From assembly GCA_021107435.1 (NCBI GenBank), contig JAIOSV010000104.1:1-64000 (forward strand): a stretch of 64,000 nt of DNA, in the 5' to 3' direction. Numbering within the stretch: position 1 is the stretch's first letter; each line of letters starts with the position of its first letter. Below, piece after piece: positions 44,179 through 51,891 of this stretch. The stretch comes from Candidatus Sabulitectum sp. GTDB taxonomy: Bacteria > Fermentibacterota > Fermentibacteria > Fermentibacterales > JCC-6. The notes below the pieces were generated by a model, which did not search any database, was not told where the DNA came from, and was given only the letters and a program-made list of their open reading frames with translations. Position numbers and translations under genes: made by a program.

Positions 44179-44502
44179 TTAAAGAACAAACCTGATCTGA
44201 TACTTTTTCAAGTCTATTCTGCCGGATTTCCTGAAGACTATCCCCTCACTCTCCAGCAATACTCTCTGAAGAGATCTGTCATCATCACCCTGAAGGGTTT
44301 TCCGCAAGCTGATCTCACCCTTTGAGTTCACCACCCGGTGCCAGGGTATCCCGTCGCCGGCAGGTACCGCTCGAAGAGCATATCCAACAGATCTGGATGC
44401 CCTCGGGCTACCAACCATTATCGCGATCTGGCCATAGGTCATAACTGCTCCTGGAGGAATCATTGCAACGATATTGTGTACTTTTTTGAAAAAATCTCCC
44501 AC
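44179..44502 (-). CDS. Alkyltransferase-like protein (ATL), Cys replaced by Trp
   Basis: 107 aa from GTG 44502, placed 9 bases after AGGAG. It covers only the DNA-binding domain of O6-alkylguanine-DNA alkyltransferases: MTYGQIAIMVGSPRASRSVG and IPWHRVVNSKG. The PCHR active site is PWHR here (Trp54), the hallmark of ATL proteins. These bind O6-alkylguanine, flip it out using the conserved Tyr23 and Arg37, and pass the lesion to nucleotide excision repair without dealkylating it. A longer open frame upstream overlaps the cobalamin riboswitch and is not credible. Confidence 0.88.
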   Translation of the reverse strand: MGDFFKKVHNIVAMIPPGAVMTYGQIAIMVGSPRASRSVGYALRAVPAGDGIPWHRVVNSKGEISLRKTLQGDDDRSLQRVLLESEGIVFRKSGRIDLKKYQIRFVL

Positions 44503-44522
44503 ACTCTTCTCCTTTTTTTTCT

Positions 44523-44690
44523 CGGCAGTAAATATATTACCATCGTCGGCAGCGTCAGGGAAGCAGGTTAAACTCCTGCGCGGCCCCGCCGCTGTAACCG
44601 GAAACGAAACCGTAACAAACCATTGCAGCAATGCGAGAAGGCACGGGAGTAGGAAGTCCGGAAGCCAGAAGACCTTCTGCCGGCAGTTGT
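44523..44690 (+). promoter_or_regulatory. Cobalamin riboswitch
   Basis: Consensus elements occur in order: GGGAAGCAGGTTAAACTCCT (from 44558), GCGCGGCCCCGCCGCTGTAA (the conserved GCCCCCGCAACTGTAA-like core) and the B12 box AAGCCAGAAGACCTTCTGCC (44662-44681). CGGCAG (44547-44552 or 44523-44528) can pair with CTGCCG (44678-44683) to close the aptamer. It lies in the leader of the surface-protein operon starting at 44766 and should switch it off when cobalamin is bound. Its promoter must overlap the 5' end of the divergent ATL gene. Confidence 0.92.
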
Positions 44691-44704
44691 TTATCTTCAC
44701 CTTC

Positions 44705-44739
44705 GCGGGAAGGGTGGAGGGATGTTCCCTGCATTTTTT
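44705..44739 (+). terminator. Attenuator terminator of the cobalamin riboswitch
   Basis: GCGGGAA (44705-44711) pairs with TTCCCTGC (44725-44732) with one bulged T, followed by ATTTTTT (44733-44739). It lies between the aptamer and the ribosome-binding site AGGAG (44753-44757), so ligand-dependent transcription termination is the likely mechanism. Confidence 0.75.
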
Positions 44740-44765
44740 CACGCGGCCGAAATCAGGAGTTTAAA

Positions 44766-45956
44766 ATGAGCTCTTTCGCTATCGGCCTGATCCTTATGGC
44801 TCTGATATCAGGGGATGCCCTGGTCATCAGCGGCGGGAATCTGGCACACATCGACTCGGAAACAGGAACTGTTACTCCATCTGTGGGAACTCTCCACACA
44901 TACCCCAATGATGTAACCATTCATGACGGGTTTGCCTTCGTTGTGAACTCAGGTGTTGACATCGGTACTCTTCAGAGATTTGAACTGGGAACATGGGCAT
45001 TGACTGAGCTGGGAATCGGCTCCGGCTGGAACTGCTGGGCTTCGCTTCCGCTGGCAAACGGCAACCTGGCCGTTTCAGCCGCACTGAACAACTCTGTCTC
45101 AATAGTAAACCCCACTACGATGACAATTGTCTCTTCAATTGAAGGCGTTGGACCCAACCCGGAGTGGATGGACACTGAAAATAATCTGCTTTATGCGGCC
45201 TGCGGAGGCTGGGGTACAGGAGAATCAGTGGTTGTTGTAAACATTACAACAGGATCAACAATTGATACACTGACTGCTGCCACCAACTGTCAATCGCTTG
45301 TCTGCAACGGAGACGGAAAGCTTTTCGCAACCTGCAGCGGCACATACGGCAATGATGAAGGCAGTATTGTGGTCATTGATCTGTCAACAGGAGGCACAAT
45401 AGTTGAACTCGAAGTTGGAGGATTCCCCGGATACAGCACAGCCGCAAACGGTATTCTCTATCTATCAGACCCGTGGGACGCAGGCGTGTACTCCATTGAC
45501 ATGAACACTCTTGAAATCCTTCACGATTCCACTGATCCATTCTGCTCCGGCGGAGACGGCATGGCTGTGGATGACAGTGGCTACCTGTGGATATCCGATG
45601 GGATGAATGGAGAAGTAAGAGTATATGACACAACCGAAACCCTTGTTCAAACCTACTCTGTAACTTCACCGGCAGCCATTGCAGTAAGCGGTTCCTGGCT
45701 GGGTATTGAAGACGGCATCGTTGAAACCGGAATCTCAATTTCAGTATATCCCAACCCGGCAGTAAATGTTATCACTGTGTCAGGAGCAGCTCCAGGAGAA
45801 AGAGTAAGACTCTTTGACATCACAGGTAGAATCGCTGCTGAATCAATCGCCGAAGATAATGGCACAAGCACAATAGACATCTCCAGCCTCACAACAGGCC
45901 TGTACACAGTGAACAGCGGTACCTCAAACACCAGATTCGCGGTAACAGGGAAATGA
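44766..45956 (+). CDS. BtuG-like surface beta-propeller with C-terminal sorting domain
   Basis: 396 aa from ATG 44766. A short signal sequence (FAIGLILMALISGDALV) precedes a seven-bladed YncE/BtuG-like propeller. Blade repeats include LPLANGNLAVSAALNNSVSI, GKLFATCSGTYGNDEGS and NGILYLSDPWDAGVYSID. Residues from about 325 are a type-A sorting domain: VYPNPAVNVITVSG, RVRLFDITGRIA and LTTGLYTV. In Bacteroides, BtuG propellers bind B12 at the cell surface with very high affinity. The cobalamin riboswitch upstream supports the same role here. No BtuB-type receptor is present in the window. Confidence 0.8.
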   Translation: MSSFAIGLILMALISGDALVISGGNLAHIDSETGTVTPSVGTLHTYPNDVTIHDGFAFVVNSGVDIGTLQRFELGTWALTELGIGSGWNCWASLPLANGNLAVSAALNNSVSIVNPTTMTIVSSIEGVGPNPEWMDTENNLLYAACGGWGTGESVVVVNITTGSTIDTLTAATNCQSLVCNGDGKLFATCSGTYGNDEGSIVVIDLSTGGTIVELEVGGFPGYSTAANGILYLSDPWDAGVYSIDMNTLEILHDSTDPFCSGGDGMAVDDSGYLWISDGMNGEVRVYDTTETLVQTYSVTSPAAIAVSGSWLGIEDGIVETGISISVYPNPAVNVITVSGAAPGERVRLFDITGRIAAESIAEDNGTSTIDISSLTTGLYTVNSGTSNTRFAVTGK

Positions 45957-46750
45957 TTCCTCTGATGCTGCTCTGCATGATAGCCGATCCATGGGCTGAT
46001 GCTTCTCCGGCAGTTGAGTATGGACCGGGGGCAGGCTACGGCCAGTCATATTACCCTGACAACGTTCTGGGGCCCCCGGATTCGACAGCAACTCCAACTT
46101 TTCCTTCATTTGGAGAAAATAACCTTCTCACGCTTGGTACAGATGGATGGGTTGTACTGGAGTTCACCGATAACAGCATCATCAACGGCTCCGGAGCTGA
46201 TTTTACTGTTTTCGAGAATGTCATGGAGACAGGATCAGGATACTTTCAGGAATGTGCTTTTGTAGAAGTCAGCCAGGATGGAGAGTACTGGATCCAGTTC
46301 CCGTGGAACGCAACCACCCTTGAGGGACTTGCCGGTGTAATGCCCACCACAGGAGAAGACCCCACAAACCCCGCGATCTCCGGCGGAGATCAGTTCAATC
46401 TTGATGATGTGGGACTGGACCTGATCCGCTTTGTCAGACTGACTGACTGCGGTGATGCTGTTGCTGACGGCGGTCTTTTCGATCTTGACGCGGTTGCCGC
46501 AGTAAACTGGATTGAGGGAAGCACCTCGAATCCGCTTCCCCTGTCTATCACCTCTCCATTCTCATCCAGCTTCACGGTTAACAGCACAGAAACAGGTATA
46601 CTGTTCTGCTATACAATTGATGGAAGAATTGCAAACCAGTGGTCAGTCAGCGGACAGCCTGTAACACTGAACGCGTCCAACCTTCCGGCAGGTGTACTGT
46701 TCTTTGTTCTGAATGAGTCATCTTTCTCTGCTGTGAAACTTCTGCTTTGA
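45953..46750 (+). CDS. Secreted jelly-roll-like protein, partner of the B12-regulated propeller
   Basis: 265 aa. ATG overlaps the propeller stop as ATGA. The short signal (MIPLMLLCMIADPWADA) is followed by a beta-sandwich domain: YPDNVLGPPDST, LGTDGWVVLEFTDNSIINGS, DFTVFENV and FVEVSQDGEYWIQF. A final strand-rich region (GRIANQWSVSGQPVTL, LPAGVLFFVL) resembles a short sorting tail. I recall proteins of this build in cobalamin-regulated surface loci of other bacteria, but no exact family name can be confirmed here. It probably acts with the propeller in surface capture of cobalamin. Confidence 0.72.
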   Translation: MIPLMLLCMIADPWADASPAVEYGPGAGYGQSYYPDNVLGPPDSTATPTFPSFGENNLLTLGTDGWVVLEFTDNSIINGSGADFTVFENVMETGSGYFQECAFVEVSQDGEYWIQFPWNATTLEGLAGVMPTTGEDPTNPAISGGDQFNLDDVGLDLIRFVRLTDCGDAVADGGLFDLDAVAAVNWIEGSTSNPLPLSITSPFSSSFTVNSTETGILFCYTIDGRIANQWSVSGQPVTLNASNLPAGVLFFVLNESSFSAVKLLL

Positions 46751-46773
46751 GAAGTCTTCTGAAGCACTTCATT

Positions 46774-46811
46774 GATAAAGCTGAGAGAAATCTTTCTCTC
46801 TCAGCTTTATC
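46774..46811 (+). terminator. Long hairpin after the B12-regulated operon
   Basis: GATAAAGCTGAGAGA (46774-46788) is perfectly complementary to TCTCTCAGCTTTATC (46797-46811), loop of 8. No strong T-run follows, so the exact terminator mechanism is uncertain, but it closes the operon 24 bases after its stop. The rest of 46812-46996 shows only AT-rich sequence. Confidence 0.65.
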
Positions 46812-46996
46812 ATAACCTTAACACATCTGCTGTTATGGACTAACAGACAAGCCTGTAGCTCGGGAAAACCGGATCAGAGGAAAGCTCCCAGAATGTTGAC
46901 TCGTTCAAACAGATTTCTTAGTTTCGATAATGATCTTTAAAGAAACAAAGTATTTCATTGAAAATTGATGTTTTTTCGTATCGGGCGGTTTAATGT

Positions 46997-47935
46997 ATGA
47001 AGGCTGAAGCAACGCGGAATCGTCATATTCTTGTCACGGGTATTCACAGAAGCGGAACCACTTTTGTGGGGGAAATGCTCTCTTCGGCACCGAATACCGG
47101 ATATGTACAGGAGCCTTTCAACCCGGATCTTGGTATAGAGGGCATTGATATCTGGTATCCTTATGTTCGGAATGGTATTGTACAGGAAAAATACTATAGC
47201 GATCTAGTCAATCTAATAATCTCAGGCCACGCAAAATACAAAAACAGATCAAGGTTTGGAGGCGGCTTTTTCAGGACAATTGGGAAAAAAATGTTCGGAA
47301 GCAGAGACTACCTGCGCTACCTCGCTTCAACAAGGCTGCCTGGTTCCAGACGTCTGATTCTCAAGGATCCTCTTGCATCTTTATCCTCAGAATGGCTTCA
47401 CCGAAAGTTCGGAATGGATGTGCTCATACTTCTCAGACATCCTGCTGGTTTCGTTGACAGTACAATGAGACTGGGCTGGGACTTCGACTTCTCCAACCTG
47501 ACTGCGCAAACTCCGCTCATGGAAGATTACCTCCGTGAAATACTGGCTTCATTTGATACAACTTCAATGCAACCATGGCAGAGGGGAGCACTGCTCTGGC
47601 AATGCATTTATTCTGTTCTGGATGTTTTTGCGAATCGTAATCCAGGCATAAAAATAATCAGACTGGAAGACCTCTCCCTAAATCCGGAAGAAAAGTTCCT
47701 GGAAATACATGAATTCACTGCGCTGCCATTCACGAAAAAGTCTCTCCGTACTATCAGAAAGTCAACAGCCTCCAGCAATCCTGTGAAGGCCCCGGGGGGA
47801 CAGGTACATTTCCTCCGGAGAAACAGCAGCAAGTCGGTAGATGTCTGGAGAAAATCTCTTGATGAAACCACTATTGCCGGGATAAGAAAACTCGCAGGTC
47901 CCCCGGCAGAAAAATACTACGGGAAAGACTGGTAA
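46997..47935 (+). CDS. Sulfotransferase-family protein
   Basis: 312 aa. The 5'-phosphosulfate loop is TGIHRSGTTFVGEML at residues 14-28. The 3'-phosphate site is LLRHPAGFVDSTMRLGW (about 147-163). These are the two PAPS-binding signatures of sulfotransferases. LKDPLASLSSEWL matches the family region before the second motif. It probably sulfates a carbohydrate or other metabolite in the cytoplasm, perhaps surface glycan, but no PAPS synthesis genes are nearby. It starts at ATG 46997 and is an isolated plus-strand gene. Confidence 0.88.
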   Translation: MKAEATRNRHILVTGIHRSGTTFVGEMLSSAPNTGYVQEPFNPDLGIEGIDIWYPYVRNGIVQEKYYSDLVNLIISGHAKYKNRSRFGGGFFRTIGKKMFGSRDYLRYLASTRLPGSRRLILKDPLASLSSEWLHRKFGMDVLILLRHPAGFVDSTMRLGWDFDFSNLTAQTPLMEDYLREILASFDTTSMQPWQRGALLWQCIYSVLDVFANRNPGIKIIRLEDLSLNPEEKFLEIHEFTALPFTKKSLRTIRKSTASSNPVKAPGGQVHFLRRNSSKSVDVWRKSLDETTIAGIRKLAGPPAEKYYGKDW

Positions 47936-48023
47936 CTGACAGGCTTCATCCTGTTCCTGCGTATGAATTCGCAGCCTTTCGAATTGCAAAACAATAGCTG
48001 CATCACAGATGAAAGGTCTTGAT

Positions 48024-49436
48024 ATGAAACAGATATTTCTTGAGACGGGTGTACTTATGCTCATTTGCATGCTGGTGGCCTGCGGGTCTGCTGAGCAGAT
48101 AAATTCAGACTTCCCGGGCACCTGGGATGGTTTTATCGCAATCAATGGTATGGTGTTGGATATAAACGTCTGTATCATCATTGATGAACAGGAAACATAC
48201 CACGCAAGCATTGATATCCCGGCACAATCGGCTTTCGGTCTGGAACTCGTGAATATCTGCGCTAATGGCGACAGTATTCGGTTCGCCCTGCCTTCCAGTC
48301 TGGGTGAAGCTTCGTTCGCGGGACTTCTGTGTGCAGATATGATAACCGGCACCTTCAGCCAGAGAGACCTTCCGGGTTCTTTCGAGCTCCATCGCGTTTC
48401 AGGACTCTCAGAGGAAGAGCTTCCCTATACCGTTTCTGAAGTAACGATTACAGAAGGGAATGTTTCTCTGGCGGGTACACTTACCATTCCACAGGGCGAG
48501 GTACCCTTTCCAGGTGTGATTCTTTTTACCGGAAGCGGTCTTCAGGACAGGGATGAAAATGTCATGGGCTTCAGGGTGTTCGGGAAACTTGCTGATCATC
48601 TTACACGGTCGGGTATCGCAGTTCTTCGCTGTGATGACCGCGGCTACGGCATGTCCGTTGGTGCAATTGACCATCTCACTGATTCTGTATTAGCCTGCGA
48701 TGCCTCTCTCATGCTTGATTTTATGTTTTCTCAGCCGAAGGTTGATTCGGGCTGCATTGGCATACTGGGACACAGCGAAGGCTCCACTGTGGCATTTATA
48801 ATGGCCAACTCAAGACCGAATGATGTTGCTTTCGTAATCAGCATGGCAGGTCCCTCCATAAGCGGCTACCAGGTGCTGCTGGGTCAGGTTGAAGCGCTCA
48901 GCCGCCAGGCGGGACTCACCGAAGAAGAGGTTGCCGGAAAAGTCGAATTACAGAAACAGATCATGAATATCATACTTGAAGGGAATGACCACTCCCGACT
49001 TGAAAACCTGCTGCGATCTGAGACAATCGAGTCACTGGAAAACCTCTCTGAAGCAGATCTTTCAGCAATTGGTGACTTTAATGCCTATGTAGAAAACACC
49101 GTTGCTCAGACAATTATCCAGGTTGAATCAGACTGGTTCCTGAACTTTCTTCAACACGATCCCACCCACGAGATATCTGCAGTATCCTGCCCGGTACTGG
49201 TCCTGTACGGCGAGCTTGATGTACAGGTTCCTCCTGACAGAAATCTGGAGCCCATGCAAACTGCTCTTGCAGCAAATCCCTTTGCGACGGTGATGATGTT
49301 TGATGGTGCCAACCACCTGTTCCAGGCTGCGATTACCGGTAGTGTGGATGAGTATTCGATACTGGAACCGGAATTCACTGATGGATTCGAGTCAACCGTG
49401 TCTGAGTGGATACTGGAAGTGTCCAGTCTGCAATAA
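48024..49436 (+). CDS. Lipoprotein alpha/beta hydrolase
   Basis: 470 aa from ATG 48024, 8 bases after AAAGG. The signal peptide ends in the lipobox LVACGS, giving a lipid-anchored protein. Residues 30-130 form a beta-rich N-terminal domain. The hydrolase domain follows: VILFTGSGLQDRD (oxyanion region), LGHSEGSTVAF (nucleophile Ser), LYGELDVQVPP (acid) and GANHLF (His). This is the serine aminopeptidase/esterase S33 type often found as secreted hydrolases. Substrate is unknown. It is convergent with apgM, with 7 bases between the stops. Confidence 0.88.
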   Translation: MKQIFLETGVLMLICMLVACGSAEQINSDFPGTWDGFIAINGMVLDINVCIIIDEQETYHASIDIPAQSAFGLELVNICANGDSIRFALPSSLGEASFAGLLCADMITGTFSQRDLPGSFELHRVSGLSEEELPYTVSEVTITEGNVSLAGTLTIPQGEVPFPGVILFTGSGLQDRDENVMGFRVFGKLADHLTRSGIAVLRCDDRGYGMSVGAIDHLTDSVLACDASLMLDFMFSQPKVDSGCIGILGHSEGSTVAFIMANSRPNDVAFVISMAGPSISGYQVLLGQVEALSRQAGLTEEEVAGKVELQKQIMNIILEGNDHSRLENLLRSETIESLENLSEADLSAIGDFNAYVENTVAQTIIQVESDWFLNFLQHDPTHEISAVSCPVLVLYGELDVQVPPDRNLEPMQTALAANPFATVMMFDGANHLFQAAITGSVDEYSILEPEFTDGFESTVSEWILEVSSLQ

Positions 49437-49443
49437 CACAAAC

Positions 49444-50652
49444 TTACCTTTTAAGTAAAGCCCTTATGAATGCATCTCCCCGTATGGTTCCCAGACTTCC
49501 ACTGTCAGTACTGATCTCATCATAACGCATTACATCATCAGGTTCTTCTCCGGGAAGATAGATCAGGAACGGCACAGGATCATGAACATGTGTTCTGATA
49601 TCACATGGTGTTCCGTGATCGGGAGTGATACCGATTGCTACATCCTCTTCCATCTTTTCAGTTTCTTCCATGATGAACTTGACAATCCGTCTGTCCAGAT
49701 ATTCAATTGTCCTTATCTTCAGATTCACATCACCCTCGTGCCCTGCCTCATCCGTTGCCTCGACGTGAAGGTAAACGAAGTCGTAGTCACCCTTCAGAGC
49801 ATCAATGGCAGCCTGAGCCTTGCCCTCGTAGTTCGTGTCGTAGAGGCCTGTAGCGCCTTCAACCTCAATAACATCAAGCCCTGCATAAATGCCAAGACCC
49901 TTAACCAGATCCACAGCAGAAATCACTGCACCTCTGATACCGTACAGATCAGAAAGCGTTCTCATCTGAGGCTTGTAACCGGGAGACCAGAACCACACTG
50001 AATTCGCCGGATCTTTTCCTTCAGCAATACGTTTCAAATTAACCGGATGATCTTTCAATATCTCCTGTGATTTCAGTATCAACTCGTTAAGGACATCAGC
50101 GGTCTTTTCACCTTCAGGTTTTGTGGCTGTAATCATTACATCGGCAAAAGCCGTTCCGGGAACATCGTGAGGTGGAGTACAGTAAACAGAATCGTTACCG
50201 TTTTTCAAAACAAACAGATGTCTGTAGCTTATACCGGGATGAAAAACAACAGATTCAGATCCCAGATGTTCCCGCAGGGAATCGATCAGTTTGTGTGATT
50301 CCTCTGTGCTTATGTGTCCTGCCGAGTGGTTCCTGATTATTCCGTTCTCTATACAGATAAGGTTGCATCTCATTGCCAGATCGGTAGTATCCAGCTTAAC
50401 CCCCATACTGGCCGCTTCCAGCACACCCCTGCCCTGAAATACCTCAGCGGGATCGTATCCCAGTACCGAGAGGTTGGCCACTGCGCTTCCAGGAGGCATA
50501 TCAGAGGGAACTGTGGCAAACTTTCCACACTTCCCCCGAGCGCACAGGAAATCAATGTTTGGTATGTCTGCTGCCATTAACGGCGTTTTCCCGCCGAGAC
50601 TCTCGATGGGACGGTCGGACATCCCGTCTCCCAGAATGATGATATACTTCAT
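49444..50652 (-). CDS. apgM: Cofactor-independent phosphoglycerate mutase, archaeal type
   Basis: 402 aa from ATG 50652, after AAGGAAC; upstream codons in frame are not protein-like. The alkaline-phosphatase-superfamily start is IIILGDGMSDRP. Further motifs are MPPGSAVANLSVLGYDP (nucleophile Ser), LHVEATDEAGHEGDV and GITPDHGTPCDIRTH, the second and third metal-binding sites. The protein interconverts 3- and 2-phosphoglycerate in glycolysis. This ApgM type is usual in archaea and in several deep-branching bacteria. Single gene, no operon partner. Confidence 0.93.
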   Translation of the reverse strand: MKYIIILGDGMSDRPIESLGGKTPLMAADIPNIDFLCARGKCGKFATVPSDMPPGSAVANLSVLGYDPAEVFQGRGVLEAASMGVKLDTTDLAMRCNLICIENGIIRNHSAGHISTEESHKLIDSLREHLGSESVVFHPGISYRHLFVLKNGNDSVYCTPPHDVPGTAFADVMITATKPEGEKTADVLNELILKSQEILKDHPVNLKRIAEGKDPANSVWFWSPGYKPQMRTLSDLYGIRGAVISAVDLVKGLGIYAGLDVIEVEGATGLYDTNYEGKAQAAIDALKGDYDFVYLHVEATDEAGHEGDVNLKIRTIEYLDRRIVKFIMEETEKMEEDVAIGITPDHGTPCDIRTHVHDPVPFLIYLPGEEPDDVMRYDEISTDSGSLGTIRGDAFIRALLKR

Positions 50653-50850
50653 GATGTTCCTTGTCAGGGGACATGCAGATACCTGCAATCCCGAAATTTG
50701 CTTAGTTGCTACAGATTGCTTTCTTCTTCATCCCAAAGATAACCCTACTTACCAGAGTAGCCAAGCGATTCGAGCTGACCGTTGACCGGTAGAATCCCCA
50801 GCTGTATTGTGTCAGGCTGGATATTTTCGGAATTCATAACGGAGGTGTGT

Positions 50851-51891
50851 ATGGGACTCGAGGAAAAGGTAAGGGCACTTTTGGAAGATGCTCAATTGAA
50901 AGAACGCAAGGCTGTACCAGATGCTCTTCAGAACATTACCAAAGAACGGGTAAGGCTTATTCTCACACTAATTGATCGCTGCACTGACGACATGGTAGAT
51001 ACTGTTTTTGCACTGCTTGATGATCAGCAATCAAGTTGGTTTCCGAAAGCAGACCCAAGCTTGAAATTCTGTGATGGTGCTTCAATAGGTCACATCGGTG
51101 CCCATATCGGTATTCTTCAAAGGGGTAATACAAGAAAGCTGGATCGCGAGGGCAGAGATTACTGGGTCAAGCCCTTGTGTGAAGTGGGAGCTGTTCAACG
51201 CGTGATATTATTGAGCGATACGGGATACTTCATCTCAGGCCATCCAATTGCAAAATCACCGAATAGCGCCTACCGTTTGGATAAAGAATTCATGGAATTG
51301 CTAAAAACCCCCGGCGATAAACTTGATGAAGAAGTTCGTGCCTGGATCGAGGAAGACTCCGTGCGCAAGCGTCTCAAACTTCAGGCTCTAATGGCGGTGA
51401 AAGCCAGTCGTCAGATTGATAAGAAGCATGCAACACTCATTAGCACATGTATAGACGTATATATGAAGAGCTTCTTACCTGGGTTCGAAGTACTGTATGT
51501 CGACGATCAAGATGGTAATAGAATAACCAAAGATGCTCAAGCAAAGCTTAAAAAAGCCGGGTTGGAACTTATACTGGGAGATGCCATGCCAGATGTTCTC
51601 CTCTGGAAGACAGGAACGGCATTCTTCTGGGTTGTTGAGGCAGTAACCAGCGATGGCGAAGTTGATCTCTCAAAAGTCACATTGATTAAAAGATTTCTGC
51701 AACGAACTCTTCCAGATGCAAAGGTCGGATTCACTACCGCCTACCGGCACTGGCGAGACGTGGCACGGCGGCAAGGCAAGTACAAAAATCTGGCTCCAAA
51801 TACTTACCTATGGGTTCAGGAAGACCCTTCAAAACACTTCCAGATAGTTACTTTTGACGATCAGAGCCACAGTCATCTCACCTTTTGTTAA
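50851..51891 (+). CDS. BsuBI/PstI-family type II restriction endonuclease
   Basis: 346 aa from ATG 50851, right after GGAGGTGTGT. Family regions are GHIGAHIGILQRG, LDREGRDYWVKPL and the PD-(D/E)XK-like core DAMPDVLLW then FFWVVEAVTSDGEV. Known relatives cleave CTGCAG; that specificity is expected but not proven. The gene faces its methyltransferase, and the stops overlap by 4 bases (51888-51891), a compact convergent arrangement. The window contains several CTGCAG sites, so the host sequence is not depleted by eye. Confidence 0.92.
   Translation: MGLEEKVRALLEDAQLKERKAVPDALQNITKERVRLILTLIDRCTDDMVDTVFALLDDQQSSWFPKADPSLKFCDGASIGHIGAHIGILQRGNTRKLDREGRDYWVKPLCEVGAVQRVILLSDTGYFISGHPIAKSPNSAYRLDKEFMELLKTPGDKLDEEVRAWIEEDSVRKRLKLQALMAVKASRQIDKKHATLISTCIDVYMKSFLPGFEVLYVDDQDGNRITKDAQAKLKKAGLELILGDAMPDVLLWKTGTAFFWVVEAVTSDGEVDLSKVTLIKRFLQRTLPDAKVGFTTAYRHWRDVARRQGKYKNLAPNTYLWVQEDPSKHFQIVTFDDQSHSHLTFC

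Noticed and set aside
44503-44742. N-terminal extension of the ATL protein on the minus strand
   Set aside because: It is antisense to the cobalamin riboswitch, and the protein from GTG 44502 already matches ATL length.
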